From NCBI GenBank assembly GCA_037442205.1, contig JBBIQS010000036.1:1-64000 (forward strand): DNA of 64,000 bases, in the 5' to 3' direction. Shown here piece by piece: positions 18,810 through 28,752 of this stretch. Made by a program: the position numbers and the translations under genes. Source of the stretch: JBBIQS01 sp037442205 (GTDB lineage Bacteria > Myxococcota > Myxococcia > Myxococcales > UBA5297). Within the stretch, counting starts at the first letter, position 1, and each line of letters starts with the position of its first letter. The notes under the pieces were generated by a model, which worked only from the letters and a program-made list of their open reading frames with translations, had not been told where the DNA came from and made no database searches.

Positions 18810-19952
18810 TCAGGCCTTGAGCAGGTCCCGCGAGATGAGCATGCGCTGGATCTCGCTGGTGCCCTCGCCGATCTCGCACAGCTTGGCGTCGCGCAGGTAG
18901 CGCTCGACCGGGAACTCGCGGGTGTAGCCGTAGCCGCCGTGGATCTGGATGGCCTTGCTGCAGGCGCGCATCGCCGCCTCGGAGGAGAAGAGCTTGGCCA
19001 TCGCCGCCTGGCGTCCGTAGGGCTTGCCGGCGTCGCACAGCGAGGCGGCGCGGTAGACCAGCAGCCGCGAGGCCTCGGTCTCGGTGGCCATGTCGGCGAG
19101 CATGAAGCTGATCGCCTGGAAGTTGGCGATGGGCTGCCCGAACGCCTGGCGATCGAGCGAATAGGCCCGCGCCTCCTCGACCGCGCCGCGGGCGAGCCCG
19201 GCGGCCAGCGCGCCGATGGTGATCCGGCCGCGGTCCAGCACCTTCATGGTGTCGATGAAGCCGTTGCCGACTTCGCCCAGCCGCATGCTGTCCGGGACCT
19301 CGAGGTCCTCGAACACCAGCTCGGCGGTGTCGGAGGAGCGCATCCCGAGCTTGCCGTGGATCGGCCGCTGGCTGAACCCCTTCATCCCCGGCTCGAGGAT
19401 GAAGGCGGTGATCCCGCGCTGCTTCTTGGCCGGGTCGGTCACCGCCAGCACAACCCACACGCTGCCCACGGTGCCCTGGGTGATGAACATCTTGGCGCCG
19501 TTGAGGACCCACTTGTCGCCCTTCTTCACGGCGGTGGTCTTCATCCCGGCGGAGTCGGAGCCGCTGCCGGGCTCGGTCAGGCCCCAGGCGCCCAGCCACT
19601 CGCCGCTGGCCAGCTTGGGCAGGTACTTCTTCTTCTGCTCGGCGTTGCCGGCGATGCGGATGTGGCTGGTCCCCAGGCCGTTGTGGCTGGCCACGGTCAG
19701 CCCCAGGCCGCCGTCGTAGCGGGAGATCTCCTCGACCGCCACCGCCACCGCCAAGGCGTCCATGGCCGCCCCGCCGTACTCCTCGGCGACCAACATCCCC
19801 ATCACGCCCAGCTCGCCCAGCTCCTTGACTACCTCGGCCGGGAACTTCTCGTCGCGATCCCAGTCGCGGGCCTTGGGCTTGACCTTCTTCTCGCAGAAGT
19901 CCTTGAGGGTGGCCTTCAGCTGGGCGTGGCTTTCAGGGAGCTCGAAATCCAT
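18810..19952 (-). CDS. Acyl-CoA dehydrogenase, short/branched-chain type
   Basis: FAD enzyme that makes the 2,3-double bond in acyl-CoA and passes electrons to ETF. I chose the ATG at 19952 because the extra ten residues from an upstream start do not match the family. The 380 residues carry the FAD-binding LTEPGSGSD and MFITQG motifs and the C-terminal helix motif IHGGYGYTREFPVERYLRDAK. The likely catalytic base is Glu363 in GEGTSEIQR. Glu at this place argues against isovaleryl-CoA dehydrogenase, which has it elsewhere, and fits butyryl-, isobutyryl- or 2-methylbutyryl-CoA enzymes. It precedes meaB on the same strand with a 130-base gap that holds a palindrome. Confidence 0.93.
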   Translation of the reverse strand: MDFELPESHAQLKATLKDFCEKKVKPKARDWDRDEKFPAEVVKELGELGVMGMLVAEEYGGAAMDALAVAVAVEEISRYDGGLGLTVASHNGLGTSHIRIAGNAEQKKKYLPKLASGEWLGAWGLTEPGSGSDSAGMKTTAVKKGDKWVLNGAKMFITQGTVGSVWVVLAVTDPAKKQRGITAFILEPGMKGFSQRPIHGKLGMRSSDTAELVFEDLEVPDSMRLGEVGNGFIDTMKVLDRGRITIGALAAGLARGAVEEARAYSLDRQAFGQPIANFQAISFMLADMATETEASRLLVYRAASLCDAGKPYGRQAAMAKLFSSEAAMRACSKAIQIHGGYGYTREFPVERYLRDAKLCEIGEGTSEIQRMLISRDLLKA

Positions 19953-20060
19953 GGTGTCGTCTCTCAGTCTTGAGGGGGGCAAGTCCCTCGGTGAAGTCGG
20001 CTAATAAACTACCGGCGGCGCGAGCTGGCAAGAGCGATGGGAGCCGCAGCGAAGGTTCCG

Positions 20061-20098
20061 GGAGCGCCGGCTTTCGGCCGGCCCTGCGCGAAGCGCGC
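20061..20098. repeat. REP-like palindrome
   Basis: The sequence GGAGCGCCGGCTTTCGGCCGGC forms a tight hairpin and is followed by CCTGCGCGAAGCGCG. The whole unit matches the 22731 and 23478 copies beside the transposase, with two or three changes. Confidence 0.65.
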
Positions 20099-20182
20099 CC
20101 GAGAGCAGGCGGGTGGCGGGCGAAACTCGAGACGGGGCCTGATTCAGCGGAGAGTGCTCGGTAGGTGAAGCCCCAGAACGAT

Positions 20183-20218
20183 CCAGGCCGCCCGCGGGGA
20201 GCTCCCGGGGCGGCCTGG
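20183..20218 (-). terminator. Strong hairpin after the first Cys-rich lipoprotein gene
   Basis: CCAGGCCGCC...GGGGCGGCCTGG forms a stem of about 14 pairs and begins 27 bases past the stop of the lipoprotein gene on the minus strand. There is no clear T-run. A hairpin with the same arms follows the neighbouring paralogue (21460-21493), which supports a stop or 3'-end-protection role and shared ancestry. Confidence 0.65.
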
Positions 20219-20245
20219 AGATGAAGCCGAATCTGCCGATGGTCG

Positions 20246-21343
20246 CTACGGAGCCAGGCAAGCGGCGACGCACTTGCCGGTGTTGGGGTCGCAGCTGCCG
20301 CCGCCGGCGCACTCCTCGGAGCCGCCGCAGTCGGCGCCCACCGCCTTGAGCGGCTGGCAGGTGCCGGCGAACTGGCCCGCCCCGGGGTTCCAGTTGCACC
20401 AACCCTCGGCGCACAGGGCGAACTCGCCGGAGTTCCCCGAGCCGATCACTCCGCAGGCGTCCCCGACCTTGGCGATCTTGCAGGTCCCGCCGACGCAGGT
20501 CGAGCCGAGGATGCACTCGTTCTGGCCGACGGTGCAGGCGGCGCCCACCGCCTTGGCCGGGGTGCAAGTTCCCTGGCCGCCCATGATCCCGGCGCCGGGG
20601 CAGGCGAAGCCGGGGGCGCAGGTGCCGAACTTGCAGCTGCCGCTGGTGGGCGGAGCCTGGCAGGTCCTGGAGCCGCTGGCGCCCTGGCAGCTCAGGCCGC
20701 CCTGGCAGTCGGCCACGCTCGAGCCGCAGGGCTGGTTGGCGCCGACGTTGGAGACGCACTTGGCGGCGCTGCCCGCGCTGTTGAAGATGCAGCTCGACCC
20801 GACCACGCAGCTCTGGCCGGCGCTGCAGTCGCCGTTGATCGCCACCTTGGCGGTGCACTTGCCCGGGCACTGGTTGTTGCTCTTGTCGCAGAAGCTCCCG
20901 GGGGAGCAGTCGTTGCCGCTGAAGCAGTTGCCGCCGTTGGCCACCTGCCCGGCCACCGCCTGGTTGCAGGCGGAGTTCGGGGCGTCCATGACGCCGTTGG
21001 CCAAATCGGCGCAGGAGCTGTTCTTGACCGAATCGATGCAGGCCTGGGCCTTGGAGGCGTCGAACTTGGCGCGGCCGGCGGCCACCGACTTGGACATCTC
21101 GGCGCAGGTGGTGTCGGTGGCGGTGACGGCCGCCACGAACTCCGGGGCGACGCCCTGGCAGGTGGCCTGCTTGGCGCTGAGCTCGGCCACCACCTGAGCG
21201 CAGGTCTGCTCGACGGTCATCGAGCCGGTGGGGCCGGCGTCGCTGCCGCCTCCGCCGCCGCCTCCGCCTCCGCCGCAGCCCTGCATGGAGATAGCGATCG
21301 CGCCGAGCGCGGCCATGAAAGTCACAACGAGCATTCGCTTCAT
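20246..21343 (-). CDS. Cys-rich lipoprotein (Dickkopf-like repeats), copy 1
   Basis: The protein has 365 residues. The ATG at 21343 lies 6 bases after GAGG and gives a lipoprotein signal with lipobox MQGC (Cys23). A run of about ten glycines follows directly and should act as a flexible tether. The rest has about 34 cysteines in repeated blocks such as GNCFSGNDCSPGSFCD, GDCSAGQSC and ADCGGSEECAGGGSCD, the pattern often annotated as Dickkopf N-terminal-like Cys-rich in myxobacteria. It is surface-exposed or periplasmic and of unknown function. It is a paralogue of the next gene, with the same promoter-proximal GAGGACC ribosome site and a similar terminator. Confidence 0.85.
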   Translation of the reverse strand: MKRMLVVTFMAALGAIAISMQGCGGGGGGGGGGSDAGPTGSMTVEQTCAQVVAELSAKQATCQGVAPEFVAAVTATDTTCAEMSKSVAAGRAKFDASKAQACIDSVKNSSCADLANGVMDAPNSACNQAVAGQVANGGNCFSGNDCSPGSFCDKSNNQCPGKCTAKVAINGDCSAGQSCVVGSSCIFNSAGSAAKCVSNVGANQPCGSSVADCQGGLSCQGASGSRTCQAPPTSGSCKFGTCAPGFACPGAGIMGGQGTCTPAKAVGAACTVGQNECILGSTCVGGTCKIAKVGDACGVIGSGNSGEFALCAEGWCNWNPGAGQFAGTCQPLKAVGADCGGSEECAGGGSCDPNTGKCVAACLAP

Positions 21344-21459
21344 GTGGTCCTCGAGTTTTGTTGGTGGATTCTCGCCCCGGCCCAGCAAGCGAGGCGACCC
21401 TACTGCCCGTCAGGCGCGGAGATCAAACGAAACCGCGGATTCGAGTTTCCAAGAGTGAA

Positions 21460-21493
21460 CCAGGCCGCCCCCGGCAATCCGGGAGCGGCCTGG
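21460..21493 (-). terminator. Strong hairpin after the second Cys-rich lipoprotein gene
   Basis: CCAGGCCGCCCCCGG, loop CAAT, CCGGGAGCGGCCTGG forms a stem of about 14 pairs 25 bases after the stop codon of the lipoprotein gene on the minus strand. T-rich sequence after it is weak. Confidence 0.7.
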
Positions 21494-21518
21494 AAGACTC
21501 CTCAAAGCACCGCGAGAG

Positions 21519-22571
21519 CTACGGCACCGCGCAGGGCGCGGCGCACTTGCTGTTGGAGTCACAGGTGCCGCCGAAGCCGCACTCGCTGCCGCCGGCGCAG
21601 GTGGCCCCAACCGCCTTGAAGGCCAGGCAGGTGCCGGTCATCTTTCCGTGCTGCGGGTCGTTGTCGCAGTAGCCGCCGACGCACATGACGACCTCGAGCG
21701 AGGACATGGTGCCGACGTATCCGCAGGTGTCGCCGACCTTGGCGATCTTGCAGGTGCCGCCGACGCAGGCGGCGCCGCTCAGACACTCCTTCTTTCCGGC
21801 GGTGCAGGAGGCTCCGACGGCCTTGGCGGGGGCGCAGCTCCCGTCGGCCGAGGGGGTCCAGCCGACGCAGGCGTAGCCCGCGGCGCACTGCTTGCGGTCG
21901 AAGTCGCAGGGGCCGCTGGTGGGCGCGGCCTGGCAGGTGCCGGGGTCGGCGCTGCAATTCGCCCCGATCTGGCACCAGGCCACGCTGGTGCCGCAGGCTT
22001 GGCTCGGGCCGACGTCAGCGACGCACTTGGTGGAGATGCAGCTGGAGCCGCGGGTGCACTGGCCGTTGGAGCAGTCGCCGCCCACCGCGACGTAGGCCGT
22101 GCACTTGCCCGCGCAGGTGCCATTGGTCTCGCAGTAGGCGTCGCCGGAGCAGTCGTCGGACTGATAGCAGGTCCCCCCCGCCGCGACGGCTCCGCTGAGC
22201 ATGTCGGCGCAGGCCAGCGGCTTGCCGCCGCCCAAGATCTGGTCGCAGGTCTGGCTCTTGGCCGCGTCGATGCAGGCCTGGGCCTTGGAGCCGTCGTACT
22301 TCTGGCGGCCGGCGGCGATGGCCTTGGTCATGTTCGAGCACTGCGTGGTGACGTTCAGCATCTCGGCGACGAACTCCCTGGCCACGCCCATGCAGCTCGG
22401 AACCTTGTCGAGCGTGGCGTCGAGGAACTGAGGACACGCCTGGTCGAAAGGAATGGAGCTGCTGGTACCGGCGTCGGCGCCGGTGTTGCCCGGAGTGCCA
22501 CAGCCCTGCAGAGACGAACCAGCGGCGGCGGAGATGGCGGTGATCGAAAGTGCGACGAGCAATCGCTTCAT
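21519..22571 (-). CDS. Cys-rich lipoprotein (Dickkopf-like repeats), copy 2
   Basis: The protein has 350 residues with an ATG start behind GAGGACCAA. The lipoprotein signal ends in the lipobox LQGC (Cys24). An N-terminal helical domain (about 40-150) contains an AAGRQKYDGSKAQACIDAA segment closely matching AAGRAKFDASKAQACIDS of the neighbour. It is followed by Cys-rich blocks such as GTCYQSDDCSGDAYCE and GDCSNGQCTRGSSC. Copy 2 lacks the poly-Gly tether. The tandem pair with diverged sequence but the same layout suggests duplication and specialisation, possibly as surface adhesins or shields. Function is unknown. Confidence 0.85.
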   Translation of the reverse strand: MKRLLVALSITAISAAAGSSLQGCGTPGNTGADAGTSSSIPFDQACPQFLDATLDKVPSCMGVAREFVAEMLNVTTQCSNMTKAIAAGRQKYDGSKAQACIDAAKSQTCDQILGGGKPLACADMLSGAVAAGGTCYQSDDCSGDAYCETNGTCAGKCTAYVAVGGDCSNGQCTRGSSCISTKCVADVGPSQACGTSVAWCQIGANCSADPGTCQAAPTSGPCDFDRKQCAAGYACVGWTPSADGSCAPAKAVGASCTAGKKECLSGAACVGGTCKIAKVGDTCGYVGTMSSLEVVMCVGGYCDNDPQHGKMTGTCLAFKAVGATCAGGSECGFGGTCDSNSKCAAPCAVP

Positions 22572-22730
22572 TTGGTCCTCAAAGATTTGTGGGTGAAATC
22601 TCGCCCCCGGCCCTGCAGCGAGGCGCGCAAACTAGTTGGCATGACGACGAGTAGTCAACAAGACAACGCAGTGCATTGGCGTGCGCCGGCTGAGTCGCGC
22701 TTCGAGAGGGAATTCACAATTGGTGATGGC

Positions 22731-22770
22731 GAGGGGCGCCGGCTTTCAGCCGGCCCCGCGCGAAGCGCGA
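22731..22770 (+). repeat. REP palindrome at one side of the transposase
   Basis: GAGGGGCGCCGGCTTTCAGC plus CGGCCCCGCGCGAAGCGCGA forms a hairpin followed by a second small hairpin (CGCGAAGCGCG). It is the inverted counterpart of the copy at 23478-23516 and overlaps the 3' end of the transposase gene, whose stop lies just inside it. Confidence 0.75.
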
Positions 22771-23381
22771 AAACCGGGAACGAGCCCGCCCCGTTCCTGA
22801 GCGGTCATGCGTAGCCGCGCGCTGCCCCAGGGCCAGTCCCAGGGCTGGAGGCAGAGACCCGCTTTGACGGGATTCGCTTCGATGTACGCCAGAGCATTGG
22901 CGAAATGGCGCTCGTCGCGCACGAGCCGGTCGAAATAGTCGCGCTGCCAGAATGGACCGGATCGGTCGAGGAGCGCATTGGCGCGCCGGCCGGTGAAACC
23001 CTTCCACGCGTGGAGAATGTCGGCCACCGAGTGCCCTGCCGCCGGCGTGAACATCGTGTGGACATGGTTGGGCATGATGGTCCAGGCGTGGAGCCGGTAC
23101 CGGTCGCCCTCGAAATGGAGAAGCGCGTTTTGAACCAGGGCGGCGATCTCGGGATCGGCGAGCCAGACCGGTCCCCTGCCGGCATCGAGCCACCTTTCTA
23201 TCCGCCGCCGGCGCTTGAGCTCCCGCTCCTCGTCTGACAGGTGCTCCACCTCCATCGCCCACTCGACCATCACCTCCAATGGCAGCGACTCCGCCAGCCG
23301 AAACGTCACAATCTGCGGTTGCGACCCGACTTCCAAATGCGGCAGCCAACCTCGCGAATGCCACCCGAGCTTCATCGACAT
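22746..23381 (-). CDS. REP-associated tyrosine transposase (RAYT, Y1 HUH family)
   Basis: Single-strand DNA endonuclease related to IS200/IS605 TnpA that is thought to move or maintain REP palindromes. I chose the ATG at 23381 (211 residues), since the upstream codons run through the REP. The HUH motif is His106-Val-His108 in IMPNHVHTMF. The catalytic Tyr149 is in FWQRDYFDR. The NALAYIEANPVKAGL motif typical of the family follows. The C-terminal tail is encoded by the REP itself. The gene is flanked by inverted copies of the palindrome, with more copies elsewhere in the window, so it is probably the source of that family. All catalytic residues are present. Confidence 0.93.
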   Translation of the reverse strand: MSMKLGWHSRGWLPHLEVGSQPQIVTFRLAESLPLEVMVEWAMEVEHLSDEERELKRRRRIERWLDAGRGPVWLADPEIAALVQNALLHFEGDRYRLHAWTIMPNHVHTMFTPAAGHSVADILHAWKGFTGRRANALLDRSGPFWQRDYFDRLVRDERHFANALAYIEANPVKAGLCLQPWDWPWGSARLRMTAQERGGLVPGFRASRGAG

Positions 23382-23477
23382 CTTCCCCCCTCCTTCCCCT
23401 TCTTCCCCCTGGTTCCGCGCTTCGCGCTGGGCCGGCGTCTTCTCGGACCCGTGACGAAAACCGTGGACCACTTCTTT

Positions 23478-23516
23478 CGCGCTCCGCACGGGGCCGGCTG
23501 AAAGCCGGCGCCCCTT
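23478..23516 (-). repeat. REP palindrome at the other side of the transposase
   Basis: CGCGCTCCGCACGGGGCCGG followed by CTGAAAGCCGGCGCCCC is the reverse complement of the 22731 copy, with about three differences. Together they place the transposase gene between inverted REPs. Confidence 0.75.
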
Positions 23517-23578
23517 CCTCCACGCCCTCCCCATCCCATCTTGCCATCCCCCTCCGACAGCCCTAGGCTCGCCGCGCC

Positions 23579-24928
23579 ATGTTCAAAAAAATCCTCATCG
23601 CCAACCGCGGCGAGATCGCCCTCCGGGTCATCCGCGCCTGCCGCGAGATGGGCATCCAGTCGGTCGCCGTCTTCTCCGAGGCCGACGCCTCCTCCCCTCA
23701 CCTCGATCTCGCCGATGAGAAGGTCTGCATCGGCGGCCCCAAGTCCGAGGAGAGCTACCTCAACATGTCCGCCCTCCTCCAGGCGGCCGAGCAGACCGAG
23801 GCCAAGGCCATCCATCCCGGCTACGGCTTCCTCTCCGAGAACGCCCTCTTCGCCGAGCTCTGCTCCCAGCTCAAGTTCACCTTCATCGGCCCCTCGCCCC
23901 GCGTCATCCGCCTGATGGGCGACAAGGCCACCGCGCGCAAGACGATGAAGGCCGCCGGGCTTCCCACGATCCCCGGCTCCGAGGACGTGCTCGCCAACGA
24001 GGAAGAGGCCCTGGCCTACGCCAAGAAGATCGGCTTCCCGGTCCTCTTGAAGGCCACCGCCGGCGGCGGCGGCAAGGGCATCCGCATCTGCCGCGATGAG
24101 CCCTCCCTCCTCACCAACTACCGTCAGGCCTCCCTCGAGGCCCTCAAGGCCTTCGGCAATCCCGGCCTCTATATGGAGAAGTTCATCGAGGGCGGCCGGC
24201 ACATCGAATTCCAGTTCATGGCCGACGCCTTCGGCAACGTCTGCCACCTCGGCGAGCGCGAGTGCTCGGTCCAGCGCAATCACCAGAAATTGATAGAAGA
24301 ATCGCCCAGTTGCGCGGTCAGCCCCGCCCAGCGTCACGACATCGGCGAGAAGGTGCGGGCCGGGGTCAAGGCCATCGGCTACGTTGGCGCCGGCACCATG
24401 GAGTTTTTGCGCGACCGCGACTGCAACCTCTATTTCATGGAGGTCAATACCCGCCTCCAGGTCGAGCACCCGGTCACCGAGATGGTCACCGGACTCGACC
24501 TGGTGAAGGAGCAGATCCGCGTCGCCGCCAACCAGGCGCTCTCCTTCACTCAGGATCAGGTGAGGCTCTCCGGCCACGCCATCGAATGCCGAGTCAACGC
24601 CGAGGATCCCTCCCTGGGATTCAAGCCTTCTCCAGGCCTGGTCGAGCGCTTCGAGCCGCCGGCCGAGGCCAAGGGCGTCAGGGTCCGCGTCGATTCCCAC
24701 GTCAAGGGCGGCTACCGCATCCCGGTCTATTACGACTCGATGATCTGCAAGCTCATCGTCCACGGCCCGGACCGCGAGGCCGCGCGCAAGGGCATGCTCG
24801 ACGCCCTCTCCAAGTTCAAGGTCGACGGGATCAAGACCACCATCCCAGCCCACCAGATCATCCTCCAGGACAAGGCCTTCGCCGACGGCGTCTACGACAC
24901 CGGCACGCTCGCGAAGATGACCTTCTAG
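23579..24928 (+). CDS. accC: Acyl-CoA carboxylase, biotin carboxylase subunit
   Basis: ATP-dependent carboxylation of the biotin carrier. The 449 residues carry the N-terminal motif KKILIANRGEIALRVIRA, the ATP-grasp loop KATAGGGGKGIRI, HLGERECSVQRNHQK, and EVNTRLQVEHPVTE with the catalytic Glu and Arg. The length is that of a stand-alone AccC. The start is ATG. The next two genes encode a carboxyltransferase and a biotin carrier, so this subunit most likely belongs to a catabolic acyl-CoA carboxylase rather than to fatty acid synthesis. The gene uses more CTC and GCC codons than its neighbours, but nothing clearly foreign. Confidence 0.95.
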   Translation: MFKKILIANRGEIALRVIRACREMGIQSVAVFSEADASSPHLDLADEKVCIGGPKSEESYLNMSALLQAAEQTEAKAIHPGYGFLSENALFAELCSQLKFTFIGPSPRVIRLMGDKATARKTMKAAGLPTIPGSEDVLANEEEALAYAKKIGFPVLLKATAGGGGKGIRICRDEPSLLTNYRQASLEALKAFGNPGLYMEKFIEGGRHIEFQFMADAFGNVCHLGERECSVQRNHQKLIEESPSCAVSPAQRHDIGEKVRAGVKAIGYVGAGTMEFLRDRDCNLYFMEVNTRLQVEHPVTEMVTGLDLVKEQIRVAANQALSFTQDQVRLSGHAIECRVNAEDPSLGFKPSPGLVERFEPPAEAKGVRVRVDSHVKGGYRIPVYYDSMICKLIVHGPDREAARKGMLDALSKFKVDGIKTTIPAHQIILQDKAFADGVYDTGTLAKMTF

Positions 24929-24940
24929 CTTTCGATTGCC

Positions 24941-24988
24941 CGCCCTTCGGGCTTGGTGCCGGCTGACGGCCGGCGCTCCCAGGAACCC
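24941..24988. repeat. REP-like palindrome before the carboxyltransferase gene
   Basis: CGCCCTTCGGGCTTGGTGCC, then GGCTGACGGCCGGCGCTCCC, matches the REP core (GCCGGC...GCCGGCGCTCC) in reverse orientation. It sits in the 63-base gap between two genes of the same operon and touches the AGGA ribosome binding site of the second, so it could affect the ratio of the two subunits. Confidence 0.55.
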
Positions 24989-24991
24989 ACC

Positions 24992-26719
<1,728 letters not shown>

Positions 26720-26740
26720 AGCGGAAGCGCGAGGCGAGAA

Positions 26741-27328
26741 ATGGGCTACGAGCGACTGGCGGCCAGAGTCGAAAACATTGAGACCCCGGAGAAGGGTTAC
26801 CTGATCCGCGCCCCGGCGGTGGGCGTGCTGGAAGGCGCACCCGACACCGGAGTCCACCTGAGCCCGCTGCTGGGCTTCATGACCCTGCGCATCCTGAACC
26901 AGGCCTACCTGGTTCAGCTGCCGCACGGCGTGCAGGGCTGGGTCAGCGAGCGGCTGGTGCCCGAACACGGGCCGGTGCAGTTCAACCAACCGCTGCTGCG
27001 GCTGACGCACGGCACCGCCGCCGCGACCGCTGCGGCCGAGGGGATCGAGAAGTCCGAGGCGGCGCAGGGAGACCTGATCGCGGTCACCGCCCCGAGCGAA
27101 GGCGTCTTCTACCGCAAGCCCAAGCCCGAGGCGCCGCCGTACGTCGACGTCGGCAGCGCGGTGACCACCGGGACCGTGGTCGGGCTGGTGGAAGTGATGA
27201 AGTGCTTCTCGCAGATCGCCTACGGCGGCCCCGGCCTGCCCGAGCGCGGCACCATCGCCAAGGTGCTCGTCGAGCAGGGCGCCGAGGTCCGCTTCGGCCA
27301 GAAGCTGTTCCTGGTGAAGCCGGCTTAG
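26741..27328 (+). CDS. Biotin carrier protein with two tandem biotinyl-like domains
   Basis: The 195-residue protein should carry the biotin for the carboxylase encoded just upstream (21-base gap). The second domain (about 112-195) has the biotinyl fold: TAPSEGVFY, then the attachment site VEVMKCF with Lys154 in place of the usual EAMKM, then GTIAKVLVEQGAEVRFGQKLF. The first domain (about 20-90) looks like a degenerate copy of the same fold: RAPAVGVLEGAP, then GWVSERLVPEHGPVQFNQPLLRL. Its attachment loop reads FMTLRIL with no lysine. Residues 91-110 form an Ala/Glu linker. The start is ATG behind a GAGGCGAGAA site. The non-standard site is still compatible with biotinylation because Met-Lys is kept. 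Confidence 0.85.
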   Translation: MGYERLAARVENIETPEKGYLIRAPAVGVLEGAPDTGVHLSPLLGFMTLRILNQAYLVQLPHGVQGWVSERLVPEHGPVQFNQPLLRLTHGTAAATAAAEGIEKSEAAQGDLIAVTAPSEGVFYRKPKPEAPPYVDVGSAVTTGTVVGLVEVMKCFSQIAYGGPGLPERGTIAKVLVEQGAEVRFGQKLFLVKPA

Positions 27329-27361
27329 GAGCGCCGGCTTTCAGCCAGCCGCGGCGCGAGC
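27329..27361. repeat. REP-like palindrome
   Basis: GAGCGCCGGCTTTCAGCCAG followed by CCGCGGCGCGAG starts right after the biotin carrier stop codon. It matches the transposase-flanking REPs, with the second arm slightly decayed. It lies between converging genes and may help stop transcription. Confidence 0.6.
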
Positions 27362-27384
27362 CGCCGTCCCCTGCCGCTTCCGAG

Positions 27385-28752
27385 CTACTGAGCTCGGGGG
27401 CACGGCGCCGGCGACTGACAGCTCCCCTGGCTCGGCTTGGGCGAGGTCTGAGTGCAGTAGGCGATCCGCTGGAACTGGTTGGTGGCCAGGTAGTCGGTCT
27501 CCGCCCCGGTCCAGCCCCGATCGATCCCGTTGGAGCCGCTGTCGGTGATCAGGCTGTTGGTGAGGATCTGCCGGGTCACTTCCCGATTGGTGGCGAAGGT
27601 GAGCGCGCCGACGATCGAGCCCTTGTTGACCGCGGGCTCGGTGCCGCAGGAGAAGCCGCTGGTCTCGCTGGTGGTGCTGCCGGCGTAGGCAAAGACCGTA
27701 TGGTCGAGCAGGGTTTGGGAGGTGGGCGGGGCACCGAACATGAGGCCCCGCCAATCGCCGGCCTGCGGGTTGGCGCTATCGGAGGTGAAGGTGATCGGCT
27801 CGTCGGCGGTGCCCTGGGCGATGAGCTCGCCGGTGGAGAGTCCATTGGCCCGGTTCACCTCCATGCCAAAGCCCTTCTTGAAGGTGACGGTGGTGCCGGG
27901 CTCGATGCGCAGCTGGGTCAGGCCGTTCCCGGAGGAAGCGCCCAGAGCGAGGATCACTGTCTCACCGTAGCCGCCCACCCGGTACGGCACGTTGCGCCTG
28001 TGCATCACGAGGTTGGCAACCTGGTTCGCCTGCCCGATGGTCTGATGGTCGAGCAGCACGATCCGGTCGACGGCGTTGCCCGAGTAGTCGCCGTCGGGAA
28101 GTGTGGTGAGGGCGAAGCCCCCCAGGCGCACCGGAGCCGAGGCGCTGCCGGTCACCGTCAACGCGCTCGAGCCGCCAGAGAAGGTCGCCGAGTCGTCCAG
28201 CTCGATGCCCACCGCCGAGGAGCCCTTCACCGTCAGGTGCTCGGCGAAGAGCATGGGCTCGCCGATGGTATCGACGTGGGCCCGAACCCGCAGGGCCTGC
28301 GACTGCTCCAGGTCGATCCCGGTCGAAACCCCGCCGCCCTCCAGCGTGGTCCAGGCCAGCTCGAGCGGAGGCATCACTTTGGTCCGGGCTGCGTCGATGC
28401 GAGCCCAGGGCTTGGCCGGGTCGAGGCGAGTGAAGAGGATCGGCTGGGAAGCGGTGCCGCGGGCCGCCAGCTTGCCGTCTACCACCAACTCCACCGCGTC
28501 GCCCAGCTGCACGACGGCACAGCCCTCCACCGTCACCGTGATGCCCTCGGGGATGGTGATGCTGTGGTCGAGGATGTGCGGGCTGCCGGCAGCGGTCCAG
28601 GTCTCGTCGGCCGAGGGATAGGAGTGATTGGTGCCGGGGCCGGTCGGAGCGGTGCAGGTGCTGGTCACGCCGCCGTCGGCGGGGCCAAAGTTGTCCGTGC
28701 AGCCGAAGAGCAGCGCGGAGAGCAGCAGCATACAGCAGCGGGTGCGGGACAT
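27385..28752 (-). CDS. Beta-helix-like lipoprotein
   Basis: The protein has 455 residues. The N-terminal signal ends with the lipobox LFGC (Cys18). The mature part is rich in Thr, Ser and Gly, with repeated strand-turn units (ITIPEGITVTVEGCAVVQLGD, LTVKGSSAVGIELDD, LRIEPGTTVTFKKGFGMEV). These are the hallmarks of right-handed parallel beta-helix proteins of the myxobacterial secretome. It ends in a Cys/Pro-rich tail. The ribosome binding site AAGGAGG lies about 10 bases upstream of the ATG inside a potential small hairpin. The gene is last in a run of minus-strand genes and has no obvious functional tie to them. It is probably a surface lipoprotein of unknown ligand. Confidence 0.8.
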   Translation of the reverse strand: MSRTRCCMLLLSALLFGCTDNFGPADGGVTSTCTAPTGPGTNHSYPSADETWTAAGSPHILDHSITIPEGITVTVEGCAVVQLGDAVELVVDGKLAARGTASQPILFTRLDPAKPWARIDAARTKVMPPLELAWTTLEGGGVSTGIDLEQSQALRVRAHVDTIGEPMLFAEHLTVKGSSAVGIELDDSATFSGGSSALTVTGSASAPVRLGGFALTTLPDGDYSGNAVDRIVLLDHQTIGQANQVANLVMHRRNVPYRVGGYGETVILALGASSGNGLTQLRIEPGTTVTFKKGFGMEVNRANGLSTGELIAQGTADEPITFTSDSANPQAGDWRGLMFGAPPTSQTLLDHTVFAYAGSTTSETSGFSCGTEPAVNKGSIVGALTFATNREVTRQILTNSLITDSGSNGIDRGWTGAETDYLATNQFQRIAYCTQTSPKPSQGSCQSPAPCPRAQ

